This document shows, piece by piece, positions 1-13,760 of a DNA stretch of 64,000 bases. The notes under the pieces are model-generated. The model was not told the DNA's origin, searched no databases, and saw nothing but the letters and a program-made list of their open reading frames with translations. A program made the translations under genes and the position numbers. Every line of letters starts with the position of its first letter. Positions within the stretch are counted from its first letter, which is position 1. The DNA is from Atherix ibis (lineage: Eukaryota; Arthropoda; Insecta; Diptera; Athericidae), in assembly GCA_958298945.1 (NCBI GenBank), contig OY282608.1, forward strand, positions 59,062,951 to 59,126,950, read 5' to 3'.

Positions 1-1060
1 AAACCAACAAACCAAAAAACCAACAAACCAACAAACCAACAAACCAACAAACCAACAAACCAACAAACCAACTAGCCAACAAACCAACAAACCAACAAGC
101 CAACAAACCAACAAACCAACAAACAAATAAACCAACAAACCAACAAACCAACAAACCAACAAACCAACAAACCAACAAACCAACAAACCAACAAGCCAAC
201 AAGCCAAAAAACCAACAAACCAACAAACCAAAAAACCAACAAACGAACAAACCAACAAACCAACAAACCAACAAGCCAACAAACCAACAAACCAACAAGC
301 CAACAAGCCAACAAACCAAAAAACCAACAAACCAACAAACTAACAAACCAACAAACCAACAAACCAACAAACCAACAAACCAACAAACCAACAAACCAAC
401 AAGCCAACAAACCAACAAGCCAACAGTCCAACAAACCAACAAGCTAACAAACGAACAAACCAACAAACAAACAAACTAACAAACCAACAAACTAACAAAC
501 CAACAAACCAACAAACCAACAAACCAACAAACCAACAAACCAACAAGCCAACAAGCCAACAAACCAACAAACCAACAAACCAACAAACGAACAAGCTAAC
601 AAGCTAACAAACCAACAAACCAACAAACCAACAAACCAACAAACCAACAAACCAACAAACCAACAAACGAACAAACAAACAAACCAACAAACCAACAAAC
701 CAACAAACCAACAAACCAATAAACCAACAAGCCAACAAGCTATCAAACAAATAAACCAACAAACCAACAAACAAATAAACCAACAAACTAACAAGCCAAC
801 AAACCAACAAGCCAAAAAACCAACAAACCACCAAGCCAACAAGCCAACAAACCAACAAGCCAACAAACCAACAAGCAAACAAACGAAAAAACCAACAAAC
901 CAACTAACCAACAAGCCAACAAACCAACAAACCAACAAACCAAGTAACCAACAAGCCAAGAAACCAACAAACCAGCAAACCAGCAAACCAACAAACCAAC
1001 AAACCAACAAACCAACAAACCAACAAGCCAACAAACGAACAAACCAACAAACCAACAAAC
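1..1060 (+). repeat. Higher-order block A (first copy of the ~1.3-1.6 kb left family, truncated by the window edge)
   Basis: A series of variant octamers occurs here in the same order as in the next two blocks. The AACTAGCC unit at 73 matches those at 1721 and 3048. The cagtcc variant near 425 matches 2058 and 3377. The paired gctaac units near 596 match 2226 and 3545. The gctatc variant at 739 matches 2378, and 3689 where it is gctgtc. The caagtaacc unit at 942 matches 2580 and 3891. The offset to block B falls from 1648 to 1633-1639 bp, so only a few units were gained or lost. The left end of the block lies outside the window. Confidence 0.9.
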
Positions 1061-1466
1061 CAACAAGCCAATAAACGAACAAATCTACAAACAAACAAAC
1101 CAACAAACCAACAAACCAACAAACCAGAAAACCAATAAACCAACAAACCAAAAAACCAATAAACCAACAAACCAACTAGCCAACAAACCAACAAACCAAC
1201 AAACCAACAAACCAACAAACCAACAAACCAACAAACGAACAAACCAACAAACCAACAAACCAACAAACAAATAAACCAACAAACCAACAAACCAACAAAC
1301 CAACAAACCAACAAACCAACAAACGAGCAAACCAACAAACCAACAAACCAACAAACCAACAAACCAACTAGCCAACAAACCAACAAACCAACAAGCCAAC
1401 AAACGAACAAACTAACAAACAAACAAACCAACAAACGAACAAACCAACAAACCAACAAACCAACAA
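1061..1466 (+). repeat. Octamer array without a clear higher-order partner
   Basis: This stretch separates block A from block B. It contains ordinary octamers, two AACTAGCC variants near 1171 and 1371, and one uncommon aaatctac variant near 1081. I could not match its variant order to another part of the window. It holds no gene. Confidence 0.6.
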
Positions 1467-2801
1467 CCGAACAAATCAACAAGCCAACAAACCAACAAAC
1501 CAACAAGCCAACAAGCCAACAAACCAACAAGCCAACAAGCCAACAAACGAACAAACCAACAAACAAACAAACCAACAAACCAACAAACCAAAAAACCAAC
1601 AAACCAACAAACCAACAAACCAACAAAACAACAAACCAACAAACCAACAAACCAACAAACCAAAAAACCAACAAACCAACAAACCAACAAACCAACAAAC
1701 CAACAAACCAACAAACCAACTAGCCAACAAACCAACAAACCAACAAGCCAACAAACCAACAAACCAAAAAACAAATAAACCAACAAACCAACAAACCAAC
1801 AAACCAACAAACCAATAAACCAACAAGCCAACAAGCCGAAAAACCAACAAACCAACAAACCAAAAAACCAACAAACGAACAAACCAACAAACCAACAAAC
1901 CAACAAGCCAACAAACCAACAAACCAACAAGCCAACAAGCCAACAAACCAAAAAACCAACAAACCAACAAACTAACAAACCAACAAACCAACAAACCAAC
2001 AAACCAACAAACCAACAAACCAACAAACCAACAAGCCAACAAACCAACAAGCCAACAGTCCAACAATAAACAAGCTAACAAACGAACAAACCAACAAACA
2101 AACAAACTAACAAACCAACAAACTAACAAACCAACAAACCAACAAACCAACAAACCAACAAACCAACAAACCAACAAGCCAACAAGCCAACAAACCAACA
2201 AACCAACAAACCAACAAACGAACAAGCTAACAAGCTAACAAACCAACAAACCAACAAACTAACAAACCAACAAACCAACAAACCAACAAACGAACAAACA
2301 AACAAACCAACAAACCAACAAACCAACAAACCAACAAACCAACAAACCAACAAACCAATAAACCAACAAGCCAACAAGCTATCAAACAAATAAACCAACA
2401 AACCAACAAACAAATAAACCAACAAACTAACAAGCCAACAAACCAACAAGCCAAAAAACCAACAAACCACCAAGCCAACAAGCCAACAAACCAACAAGCC
2501 AACAAACCAACAAGCAAACAAACCAAAAAACCAACAAACCAACTAACCAACAAGCCAACAAACCAACAAACCAACAAACCAAGTAACCAACAAGCCAAGA
2601 AACCAACAAACCAGCAAACCAACAAACCAACAAACCAACAAACCAACAAACCAACAAACCAACAAGCCAACAAACGAACAAACCAACAAACCAACAAACC
2701 AACAAAACAACAAGCCAACAAACCAACAAGCCAACAAACCAACAAACCAACAAACCAACAAAACAACAAACTAACAAACCAACAAACCAACAAACCAACA
2801 A
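1467..2801 (+). repeat. Higher-order block B of the left family
   Basis: It begins at the rare variant string ccgaacaaatc (1467), which recurs at 2802. Inside are gccgaaaaacc (near 1836, again near 3163), cagtcc followed by a shortened octamer acaataaac (2058; 3377), gctatc (2378) and caagtaacc (2580). Compared with block C the offset falls from 1335 to about 1304 bp, mostly in steps of 8. The last ~30 bp (2771-2801) differ from the end of block C. Confidence 0.9.
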
Positions 2802-4080
2802 CCGAACAAATCAACAAGCCAACAAACCAACAAACCAACAAGCCAACAAGCCAACAAACCAACAAGCCAACAAGCCAACAAACGAACAAACCAACAAACA
2901 AACAAACCAACAAACCAACAAACCAAAAAACCAACAAACCAACAAACCAACAAACCAACAAAACAACAAACCAACAAACCAACAAACCAACAAACCAAAA
3001 AACCAACAAACCAACAAACCAACAAACCAACAAACCAACAAACCAACTAGCCAACAAACCAACAAACCAACAAGCCAACAAACCAACAAACCAAAAAACA
3101 AATAAACCAACAAACCAACAAACCAACAAACCAACAAACCAATAAACCAACAAGCCAACAAGCCGAAAAACCAACAAACCAACAAACCAAAAAACCAACA
3201 AACGAACAAACCAACAAACCAACAAACCAACAAGCCAACAAACCAACAAACCAACAAGCCAACAAGCCAACAAACCAAAAAACCAACAAACCAACAAACT
3301 AACAAACCAACAAACCAACAAACCAACAAACCAACAAACCAACAAACCAACAAGCCAACAAACCAACAAGCCAACAGTCCAACAATAAACAAGCTAACAA
3401 ACGAACAAACCAACAAACAAACAAACTAACAAACCAACAAACTAACAAACCAACAAACCAACAAACCAACAAACCAACAAACCAACAAACCAACAAGCCA
3501 ACAAGCCAACAAACCAACAAACCAACAAACCAACAAACGAACAAGCTAACAAGCTAACAAACCAACAAACCAACAAACTAACAAACCAACAAACCAACAA
3601 ACCAACAAACGAACAAACAAACAAACCAACAAACCAACAAACCAACAAACCAACAAACCAACAAACCAATAAACCAACAAGCCAACAAGCTGTCAAACAA
3701 ATAAACCAACAAACCAACAAACAAATAAACCAACAAACTAACAAGCCAACAAACCAACAAGCCAAAAAACCAACAAACCACCAAGCCAACAAGCCAACAA
3801 ACCAACAAGCCAACAAACCAACAAGCAAACAAACCAAAAAACCAACAAACCAACTAACCAACAAGCCAACAAACCAACAAACCAACAAACCAAGTAACCA
3901 ACAAGCCAAGAAACCAACAAACCAGCAAACCAACAAACCAACAAACCAACAAACCAACAAACCAACAAACCAACAAGCCAACAAACGAACAAACCAACAA
4001 ACCAACAAAACAACAAGCCAACAAACCAACAAGCCAACAAACCAACAAACCAACAAACCAACAAAACAACAAACCACAAG
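2802..4080 (+). repeat. Higher-order block C of the left family
   Basis: This is the tandem neighbour of block B, with the same ordered landmarks from ccgaacaaatc at 2802 to the aaaacaac pair near 4005-4070. It differs from B by a gctatc to gctgtc change at 3689 and by a few missing octamers. Its end, with a seven-base unit in aaaccacaagcc at about 4071, is repeated near 9660, which links it to the partial copy at 9135-9675. Confidence 0.9.
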
Positions 4081-4116
4081 CCAACAAGCCAACAAGCCAA
4101 CAAACCAACAAACCAA

Positions 4117-6640
4117 CAAGCCAACCAACCAACAAACCAACAAACCAACAAACCAACAAACCAACAAACCGACATACCAACAAATCAACAAACCAACAAA
4201 CCAACAAACCAACAAACCAACAAGCCAACAAACCAAAAAACCAACAAACCAATAAACCAACAAACCAACAAACCAACAAACCAACAAACCAACAAGCCAA
4301 CAAGCCAACAAACCAAAAAACCAACAAACCAACAAACCAACAAACCAACAAACCAACAAGCTAACAAACCAAAAAAACAACAAACCAACAAACCAAGTAA
4401 CCAACAAACCAACAAACCAACAAGCCAAAAAGCCAACAAACCAACAAACGAACAAACCAACAAAGCAACAAACAAATAAACCAACAAACCAACAAATCAA
4501 CAAACCAACAAACCAACAAACCAACAAACCAACAAACGAACAAACGAACAAACCAACAAACCAACAAACCAACAAGCCAACAAACCAACAAACCAACAAA
4601 CTAACAAACCAACAAACCAACAAACCAACAAACCGACAAACCAACAAACCAACAAACCAACAAACCAACAAACCAACAAACCAACAAACGAACAAACCAA
4701 CAAACCAAGAAACCAACAAACCAACAAGCCAACAAGCCAACAAACCAACAAACCAACAAGCCAACAAGCCAACAAACCAACAAACCAACAAACCAACAAA
4801 CCAACAAACCAAGAAACCAACAAACCAACAAACCAACAAATCAAGAAACCAACAAACCAACAAACCAACAAGCCAAAAAACCAACAAACCAACAAGCCAA
4901 CAAGCCAACAAACCAACAAACCAAAAAACCAACAAAACAACAAACCAACAAACCAATAAGCCAACAAACCAACAAACCAACAAGCCAACAAACCAACAAG
5001 CCAACAAACCAAAATACTAACAAACCAATAAGCCAACAAACCAACAAACTAACAAACCAACAAACCAACAAGCCAACAAACCAACAAACCAACAAACCAA
5101 CAAACCAACAAACCACAAGCCAACAAGCCAACAAGCCAACAAGCCAATAAACCAACAAACCAACAAACCAACAACCTAACACAACCAACAAACGAACAAA
5201 CAAACAAACCAACAAACCAACAAGCCAACAAACCAACAAACCAACAAGCCAACAAGCCAACAAACCAACAAACCAACAAACCAACAAACCAATATACCAA
5301 CAAACCAACAAACCAACAAACCAACAAACCAACAATCCAACAAAAGAAAAAACCAACAAACCAACAAACCAACAAACTAACAAACCAACAAACTAACAAG
5401 CCAACAAGCCAACAAACCAAAAAACCAACAAACCAACAAACCAACAAACCAACAAGCCAACAAACCAAAAAAACAACAAACCAACAAACCAAGTAACCAA
5501 CAAACCAACAAACCAACAAAACAACAAACCAACAAAACAACAAACCAACAAACCAACGAACCAACAAGCCAACAAACCAAAAAACCAATAAATCAACCTA
5601 CCAACAAACCAACAAACAAACAAACCAACAAACCAACAGGCCAACAAACCAACAAACCAACAAGCCAAGAAACCAACAACCCAACAAACGAACAAACCAA
5701 CAAACAAACAAACAAACAAACCAACAAACCAACAAACCAACAAACCAACAAACCAACAAGCCAACAAGCCAAAAAACGAACAAACCAACAAGCCAACAAG
5801 CCAACAAACCAACAAGCCAACAAACGAACAAACCAACAAACAAACAAACCACCAAACCAACAAAACAACAAACAAATAAACCAACAAACCAACAAACCAA
5901 CAAATCAGTAAAACAACAAACCAACAAACCAACAAACCAACAAACCAACACACCAACAAACCGACAAACCAACAAACTAACAAACCAACAAGTGAACAAA
6001 CCAACAAACCAACAAACCAACAAACAAACAAAAAAACAAACCAACAAACCAACAAGCCAACAAACCAACAACCCAACAAGCCAACAAGCCAACAAAGCAA
6101 CAAACCAACAAACCAACAAACCACAACAAACCAACAAACCAACAAGCCAACAAACCAACAAGCCAACAAACGAACAAACCAACAAACAAACAAACCACCA
6201 AACCAACAAACCAACAAACCAACAAACAAATAAACCAACAAACCAATAAACCAACAAATCAATAAAACAACAAACCAACAAACCAACAAACCAACAAACC
6301 AACAAACCAACAAGTCAACAAACCAAAAAACCAACAAACCAACAAACCAACAAGCCAGCAAACCAACAAAACAACAAACCAAGTAACCAAGAAACCAACA
6401 AACCAAAAAACCAACAATCCAAAAAACCAACAAACCAACAAACCAACAAGCCAACAATCCAACAAACCAACAAGCCAACAAGCAAACAAACGGACAAACG
6501 AACAAACCAACAAACCAACAAACCAACAAACAAACAAACCAACAAACCAACAAACCAACAAACCAACAAACCAACAAACCAACAAACCAACAAACCAACA
6601 AACCAACAAACCAACAAACCAACAAACCAACAAACGAACA
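4117..6640 (+). repeat. Higher-order block D, copy 1 (~2.5 kb)
   Basis: It opens with ccaaccaacc and the rare ccgacatacc (gacat at 4171). It then carries ctaac with a following A-rich octamer (4361), aaatcaagaaacc (4838), aatataccaac (near 5291), aatcaacctacc (5591), ccaacaggcc (near 5636), aaatcag (5903) and aagtgaac (5991). All recur in the same order in copy 2. The offset is 2530 bp at the start, 2522 after about 100 bp, 2506 through the middle, and 2513-2522 toward the end, so several single-octamer gains or losses separate the copies. Confidence 0.93.
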
Positions 6641-6643
6641 AAC

Positions 6644-9134
6644 CAACAAGCCAACCAACCAACAAACCAACAAACCAACAAACCAACAAACCAACAAACC
6701 GACATACCAACAAATCAACAAACCAACAAACCAACAAACCAACAAGCCAACAAACCAAAAAACCAACAAACCAATAAACCAACAAACCAACAAACCAACA
6801 AGCCAACAAGCCAACAAACCAAAAAACCAACAAACCAACAAACCAACAAACCAACAAACCAACAAGCTAACAAACCAAAAAAACAACAAACCAACAAACC
6901 AAGTAACCAACAAACCAACAAACCAACAAGCCAAAAAGCCAACAAACCAACAAACGAACAAACCAACACAGCAACAAACAAATAAACCAACAAACCAACA
7001 AATCAACAAACCAACAAACCAACAAACCAACAAACCAACAAACCAACAAACGAACAAACGAACAAACCAACAAACCAACAAACCAACAAGCCAACAAACC
7101 AACAAACCAACAAACTAACAAACCAACAAACCAACAAACCAACAAACCGACAAACCAACAAACCAACAAACCAACAAACCAACAAACCAACAAACGAACA
7201 AACCAACAAACCAAGAAACCAACAAACCAACAAGCCAACAAGCCAACAAACCAACAAACCAACAAGCCAACAAGCCAACAAACCAACAAACCAACAAACC
7301 AACAAACCAACAAACCAAGAAACCAACAAACCAACAAACCAACAAATCAAGAAACCAACAAACCAACAAACCAACAAGCCAAAAAACCAACAAACCAACA
7401 AGCTAACAAGCCAACAAACCAACAAACCAAAAAACCAACAAAACAACAAACCAACAAACCAATAAGCCAACAAACCAACAAACCAACAAGCCAACAAACC
7501 AACAAGCCAACAAACCAAAATTCTAACAAACCAATAAGCCAACAAACCAACAAACTAACAAACCAACAAACCAACAAGCCAACAAACCAACAAACCAACA
7601 AACCAACAAACCAACAAATCACAAGCCAACAAGCCAACAAGCCAACAAGCCAATAAACCAACAAACCAACAAACCAACAAACCAACAAACTAACACAACC
7701 AACAAACGAACAAACAAACAAACCAACAAACCAACAAGCCAACAAACCAACAAACCAACAAGCCAACAAGCCAACAAACCAGCAAACCAACAAACCAACA
7801 AACCAATATACCAACAAACCAACAAACCAACAAACCAACAAACCAACAAACCAACAAGCCAACAAAAGAAAAAACCAACAAACCAACAAACCAACAAACT
7901 AACAAACCAACAAACTAACAAGCCAACAAGCCAACAAACCAAAAAACCAACAAACCAACAAACCAACAAACCAACAAGCCAACAAACCAAAAAAACAACA
8001 AACCAACAAACCAAGTAACCAACAAACCAACAAACCAACAAAACAACAAACCAACAAACCAACGAACCAACAAGCCAACAAACCAAAAAACCAATAAATC
8101 AACCTACCAACAAACCAACAAACAAACAAACCAACAAACCAACAGGCCAACAAACCAACAAACCAACAAGCCAAGAAACCAACAACCCAACAAACGAACA
8201 AACCAACAAACAAACAAACAAACAAACAAACAAACCAACAAACCAACAAACCAACAAACCAACAAACCAACAAGCCAACAAGCCAAAAAACGAACAAACC
8301 AACAAGCCTACAAGCCAACAAACCAACAAGCCAACAAACGAACAAACCAACAAACAAGCAAACCACCAAACCAACAAACCAACAAACCAACAAACAAATA
8401 AACCAACAAACCAACAAACCAACAAATCAGTAAAACAACAAACCAACAAACCAACAAACCAACAAACCAACACACCAACAAACCAACAAACCAACAAACT
8501 AACAAACCAACAAGTGAACAAACCAACAAACCAACAAACCAACAAACAAACAAAAAAACAAACCAACAAACCAACAAGCCAACAAACCAACAACCCAACA
8601 AGCCAACAAGCCAACAAAGCAACAAACCAACAAACCAACAAACCACAACAAACCAACAAACCAACAAGCCAACAAACCAACAAGCCAACAAACGAACAAA
8701 AAACAAACAAACAAACCACCAAACCAACAAACCAACAAACCAACAAACAAATAAACCAACAAACCAACAAATCAATAAAACAACAAACCAACAAACCAAC
8801 AAACCAACAAACCAACAAACCAACAAGTCAACAAACCAAAAAACCAACAAACCAACAAACCAACAAGCCAGCAAACCAACAAAACAACAAACCAAGTAAC
8901 CAACAAACCAACAAACCAACAAACCAACAATCCAAAAAACCAACAAACCAACAAACCAACAAGCCAACAATCCAACAAACCAACAAGCCAACAAGCAAAC
9001 AAACGAACAAACGAACAAACCAACAAACCAACAAACCAACAAACGAACAAACCAACAAACCAACAAACCAACAAACCAACAAACCAACAAACCAACAAAC
9101 CAACAAACCAACAAACCAACAAACCAACAAACCA
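6644..9134 (+). repeat. Higher-order block D, copy 2 (~2.5 kb)
   Basis: This is a tandem copy of 4117-6640. Its landmarks are gacat at 6701, ctaac at 6867, aaatcaagaaacc near 7344, aatcaacctacc at 8097, aaatcag at 8424 and aagtgaac at 8513. One irregular change lies near 8697, where copy 1 has two regular units and copy 2 has an A-rich, shortened stretch. That explains an offset change that is not a multiple of 8. Confidence 0.92.
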
Positions 9135-9675
9135 ACAAACGAACAAGCTAACAAGCTAACAAACCAACAAACCAACAAACCAACAAACCAACAAACCAAC
9201 AAACGAACAAACAAACAAACCAACAAACCAAGATACCAACAAACCAATAAACCAACAAGCCAACAAACTATCAAACAAATAAACCAACAAACCAACAAAC
9301 CAACAAACAAATAAACCAACAAACCAACAAGCCAACAACCAACAAGCCAAAAAACCAACAAACCACCAAGCCAACAAGCCAACAAACCAATAAGCCAACA
9401 AACCAACAAACAAACAACCAAAAAACCAACAAACCAACTAAACAACAAGCCAACAAACCAACAAACCAACAAACCAAGAAACCAACAAGTCAAGAAACCA
9501 ACAAACCAGCAAACCAACAAACCAACAAACCAACAAACCAACAAACCAACAAACCAACAAGCCAACAAACGAACAAACCAACAAACCAACAAACCAACAA
9601 ACCAACAAGCCATCAAACCAACAAGCCAACAAACCAACAAACCAACAAACCAACAAAACAACAAATCACAAGCCA
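9135..9675 (+). repeat. Partial later copy of the A/B/C family
   Basis: The double gctaac landmark (9147) and an actatc version of the gctatc landmark (near 9268) reappear here. A segment ending in acaaatcacaagcc near 9663 matches block C (3545 to about 4080) at an offset near 5600 bp. It is followed, as in the first occurrence, by D-type sequence. The pair C plus D-start therefore seems to have been copied as one piece. Confidence 0.8.
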
Positions 9676-9775
9676 ACAAGCCAACAAGCCAACAAACCAA
9701 CAAACCAACAAACCAACAAACCAACAAACCAACAAACCAACAAACGAACAAACAAACAAACCAACAAACCAACAA

Positions 9776-10300
9776 GCCAACCAACCAACAAACCAACAAG
9801 CCAACCAGCCAACAAACCAACAAACCAACAAACCAACAAAACAACAAACCGACATACCAACAAATCAACAAACCAACAAAACAACAAACCGACATACCAA
9901 AAAACCAACAAACCAATAAACCAACAAACCAACAAACCAACAAGCCAACAAGCCAACAAACCAAAAAACCAACAAACCAACAAACCAACCAACCAACAAG
10001 CTAACAAACCAAAAAAACAACAAACCAACAAACCAAGTAACCAACAAACCAACAAACCAACAAGCCAAAAAGCCAACAAACCAACAAACGAACAAACCAA
10101 CAAAGCAACAAACAAATAAACCAACAAACCAACAAACCAACAAACCAACAAAACCAACAAACCAACAAATCAACAAACCAACAAACCAACAAACGAACAA
10201 ACCAACAAACCAACAAACCAACAAGCCAACAAACCAACAAACCAACAAACTAACAAACCAACAAACCAACAAACCAACAAACCAACAAACCAACAAACCA
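9776..10300 (+). repeat. Partial third copy of the start of block D
   Basis: It carries ccaaccaacc, then two occurrences of ccgacatacc (near 9848 and 9888, where the D copies have one), then the ctaac plus A-rich octamer landmark at 10001. That landmark is at 4361 and 6867 in the D copies. The doubled ccgacatacc, about 40 bp apart, looks like a small local duplication of five octamers. Confidence 0.8.
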
Positions 10301-10446
10301 ACAAACTAAAAAACCAACAAACCAACAAACCAACAAACCAACAAACGAACAAACCAACAAACCAAGAAACCAACAAACCAACAAGCCAACAAGCCAACAA
10401 ACCAACAAACCAACAAGCCAACAAGCCAACAAACCAACAAACCAAC

Positions 10447-11877
10447 AAATCAAGAAACCAACAAACCAACAAACCAACAAGCCAAAAAACCAACAAACCA
10501 ACAAGCCAACAAACCAACAAACGAAAAAACCAACAAACCAACAAACCAACAAACCAACAAACCAATAAGCCAACAAACCAACAAACCAACAAGCAAACAA
10601 ACCAACAAGACAACAAACCAACAAACTAACAAACCAATAAGCCAACAAACCAACAAACTAACAAACCAACAAACCAACAAGCCAACAAACCAACAAACCA
10701 ACAAACCAACAAACCAACAAACCAACAAACCACAAGCCAACAAGCCAACAAGCCAACAAGCCAACAAAACAACAAACCAACAAACCAACAAACCAACAAA
10801 CTAACAAACCAACAACCGAACAAACAAACAAACCAACAAACCAACAAGCCAACAAACCAACAAACCAACAAGCCAACAAGCCAACAAGCCAACAAACCAA
10901 CAAACCAACAAACCAACAAACCATTATACCAACAAACCAACAAACCAACAAACCAACAAACCAACAAACCAACAAGCCAACAAATCAAAAAACCAACAAA
11001 CCAACAAACCAACAAACCAACAAACTAACAAGCCAACAAGCCAACAAACCAAAAAACCAACAAACCAACAAACCAACAAACCAACAAGCCAACAAACCAA
11101 AAAAACAACAAACCAACAAACCAAGTAACCAACAAACCAACAAACCAACAAAACAACAAACCAACAAACCAACGAACCAACAAGCCAACAAACCAACAAA
11201 CCAACAAACCAACAAACCAACAAACCAACAAACCAACAAACCAACAAACCAAGAAACCAACAAACCAACAAACCAACAAATCAAGAAACCAACAAACCAA
11301 CAAACCAACAAGCCAAAAAACCAACAAACCAACAAGCCAACAAGCCAACAAACCAACAAACCAACAAATCAGTAAAACAACAAACCAACAAACCAACAAA
11401 CGAACAAACCAACACACCAACAAACCAACAAACCAACAAACTAACAAACCAACAAGTGAACAAACCAACAAACCAACAAACCAACAAACCAACAAACAAA
11501 CAAAAAAACAAACCAACAAACCAACAAACCAACAATCCAAAAAACCAACAAACCAACAAACCAACAAGCCAACAAGCCAACAAACCAACAAGCCAACAAG
11601 CAAACAAACGAACTAACGAACTAACGAACAAACCAACAAACCAACAAACCAACAAACGAACAAACCAACAAACCAACAAACCAACAAACCAACAAACCAA
11701 CAAACCAACAAACCGACAAACCAACAAACCAACAAACCAACAAACCAACAAACCAACAAACTAACAAACCAACAAACGAACAAGCTAACAAGCTAACAAA
11801 CCAACAAACCAACAAACCAACAAACCAACAAACCAACAAACCAACAAACGAACAAACAAACAAACCAACAAACCAAC
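10447..11877 (+). repeat. ~1.43-kb tandem block, first copy, built from D-type segments
   Basis: The landmark aaatcaagaaacc at 10447 recurs at 11278 and 11878. Segment 10447-11050 matches 11878-12450: aaccgaac lies at 10814 and 12261 (offset 1447), and aatcaaaaaacc at about 10984 and 12375 (offset 1391). The first copy has about seven extra octamers, including a unique accattatacc near 10921. The latter part (11366-11780) is a separate partial copy of late D sequence, with aaatcag at 11366 and aagtgaac at 11456. Confidence 0.75.
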
Positions 11878-12450
11878 AAATCAAGAAACCAACAAACCAA
11901 CAAACCAACAAGCCAAAAAACCAACAAACCAACAAGCCAACAAGCCAACAAACCAACAAACGAAAAAACCAACAAACCAACAAACCAACAAACCAACAAA
12001 CCAATAAGCCAACAAACCAACAAACCAACAAGCAAACAAACCAACAAGCCAACAAACCAACAAACTAACAAACCAATAAGCCAACAAACCAACAAACTAA
12101 CAAACCAACAAACCAACAAGCCAACAAACCAACAAACCAACAAACCAACAAACCAACAAACCAACAAACCAACAAACCACAAGCCAAAAAGCCAACAAGC
12201 CAACAAGCCAACAAACCAACAAACCAACAAACCAACAAACCAACAAACTAACAAACCAACAACCGAACAAACAAACAAACCAACAAACCAACAAGCCAAC
12301 AAACCAACAAACCAACAAGCCAACAAGCCAACAAGCCAACAAACCAACAAACCAACAAACCAACAAGCCAACAAATCAAAAAACCAACAAACCAACAAAC
12401 CAACAAACCAACAAACTAACAAGCCAACAAGCCAACAAACCAAAAAACCA
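11878..12450 (+). repeat. ~1.43-kb tandem block, second (shorter) copy
   Basis: It starts with the same aaatcaagaaacc landmark as 10447 and follows the same variant order to about 12450. Just after it the sequence changes to a block containing ccccgaaacc that is shared with 14494. The copy lacks the octamers around the unique accattatacc of the first copy. Confidence 0.75.
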
Positions 12451-12454
12451 ACAA

Positions 12455-12854
12455 ACCAACATACCAACAAACCCCGAAACCAACAAGCCAACAAACCAAC
12501 AAACGAACAAACCAACAAACCAACAAACCAACAAACGAACAAACCAACAAACCAGTAAACCAAAAAACCAAGTTAGCAACAAGCCAACAAACCAAGAAGA
12601 TAACAAACAAATAAATCAACAAACCAACAAACCAACAAATAAATAGACCAACAAACCAACAAGCCAACAAACCAACAAGCCAACAAACCAACAAACCAAC
12701 AATCCAACAAACCAACTAACCACAAACCAACAAACCAAAATACCAACAAACCAACAAACCAACAAGCCAACAAACCAACAAACCAACAAACCAAGTAACC
12801 AACAAACCAACAAACCAATAAACCAACAAACAAACAAACCAACAAGCCAACAAA
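12455..12854 (+). repeat. ~400-bp identical block, copy 1
   Basis: It contains ccccgaaacc (12472), ccagtaaacc, gttagcaac, aagaagataac and an octamer with aaatagacc, an unusual combination. In the stretches compared base by base it is identical to 14494-14893, at a constant offset of 2039 bp. Outside these limits the two neighbourhoods diverge at once, so only this piece was copied. Confidence 0.88.
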
Positions 12855-13372
12855 TCAAAAAACCAACAAACCAACAAACCAACAAACCAACAAACTAACA
12901 AGCCAACAAGCCAACAAACCAAAAAACCAACAAACCAACAAACCAACAAACCAACAAGCCAACAAACCAAAAATACAACAAACCAACAAACCAAGTAACC
13001 AACAAACCAACAAACCAACAAAACAACAAAACAACAAACCAACGAACCAACAAGCCAACAAACCAAAAAACCAATAAATCAACCTACCAACAAACCCACA
13101 AACAAACAAACCAACAAACCAACAGGCCAACAAACTAACAAACCAACAAGCCAAGAAACCAACAACCCAACAAACGAACAAACCAACAAACAAACAAACA
13201 AACAAACCAACAAACCAACAAACTAACAAACCAACAAACCAAAAAACCAACAAACCAACAAACCAACAAACAAACAAACCAACAAACCAATAAGCCAACA
13301 AGCCAACAAACCAACAAACCAACAAGCCAACAAGCCAACAAACCAACAAGCCAACAAACCAACAAACCAACA
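12855..13372 (+). repeat. Mosaic segment related to the late part of block D
   Basis: The landmark aatcaacctacc at 13077 matches 5591 and 8097, and ccaacaggcc near 13122 matches about 5636 and 8142. Small differences, such as aaatacaac near 12971 and an extra aaaacaac unit, show it is an older or more diverged relative of block D. It joins left-family sequence to middle-family sequence. Confidence 0.7.
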
Positions 13373-13377
13373 AACCA

Positions 13378-13760
13378 AAAAACGAAAAAACCAACAAACC
13401 AACAAACCAACAAGCCAACAAACGAACAGACCAACAAACAAACAAACCAATAAACCAACAAGCCAACAAACAAATAAACCAACAAACCAACAAACCAACA
13501 AACAAAAAAACCAACAAACCAACAAACCAACAAACCAACAAACGAAGAAACAAACAAACAAACAAACCAACAAACCAACACACCACCAAACCAAGTAACC
13601 AACAAGCCAACAAACCAAGAAGCCAACAAACAAATAAGCCAATAAACCAACAAACCAACAAACCAACAAACCAACATACCAACAAACCAACAAACCAACA
13701 AACGAAGAAACCAGCAAACCAACAAACCAACAAGCCAACAAAACAACAAACCAACAAACC
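13378..13760 (+). repeat. Module F, copy 1
   Basis: An ordered set marks this module: aaaacgaaaaaacc, cgaacagacc, units with caaataaacc, cgaagaaacaaac, then caccacc followed by aagtaacc (caccacc at 13581). The same order returns at 14967-15350. The caccacc part alone returns at 15900 and 19130, and a full but diverged version lies at about 23330-23660. Confidence 0.8.

Noticed and set aside
8514..9314. A 266-residue + strand frame rich in Asn, Lys, Pro, Thr and Gln
   Set aside because: It is the + strand cycle N-K-P-T-N-Q-Q-T with a GTG start made by a variant octamer. Its stop and start are chance variants, so I do not call it a gene.
10915..10935. accattatacc as a TATA-like promoter element
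   Set aside because: It is a single variant octamer in an otherwise regular array, with no gene downstream.
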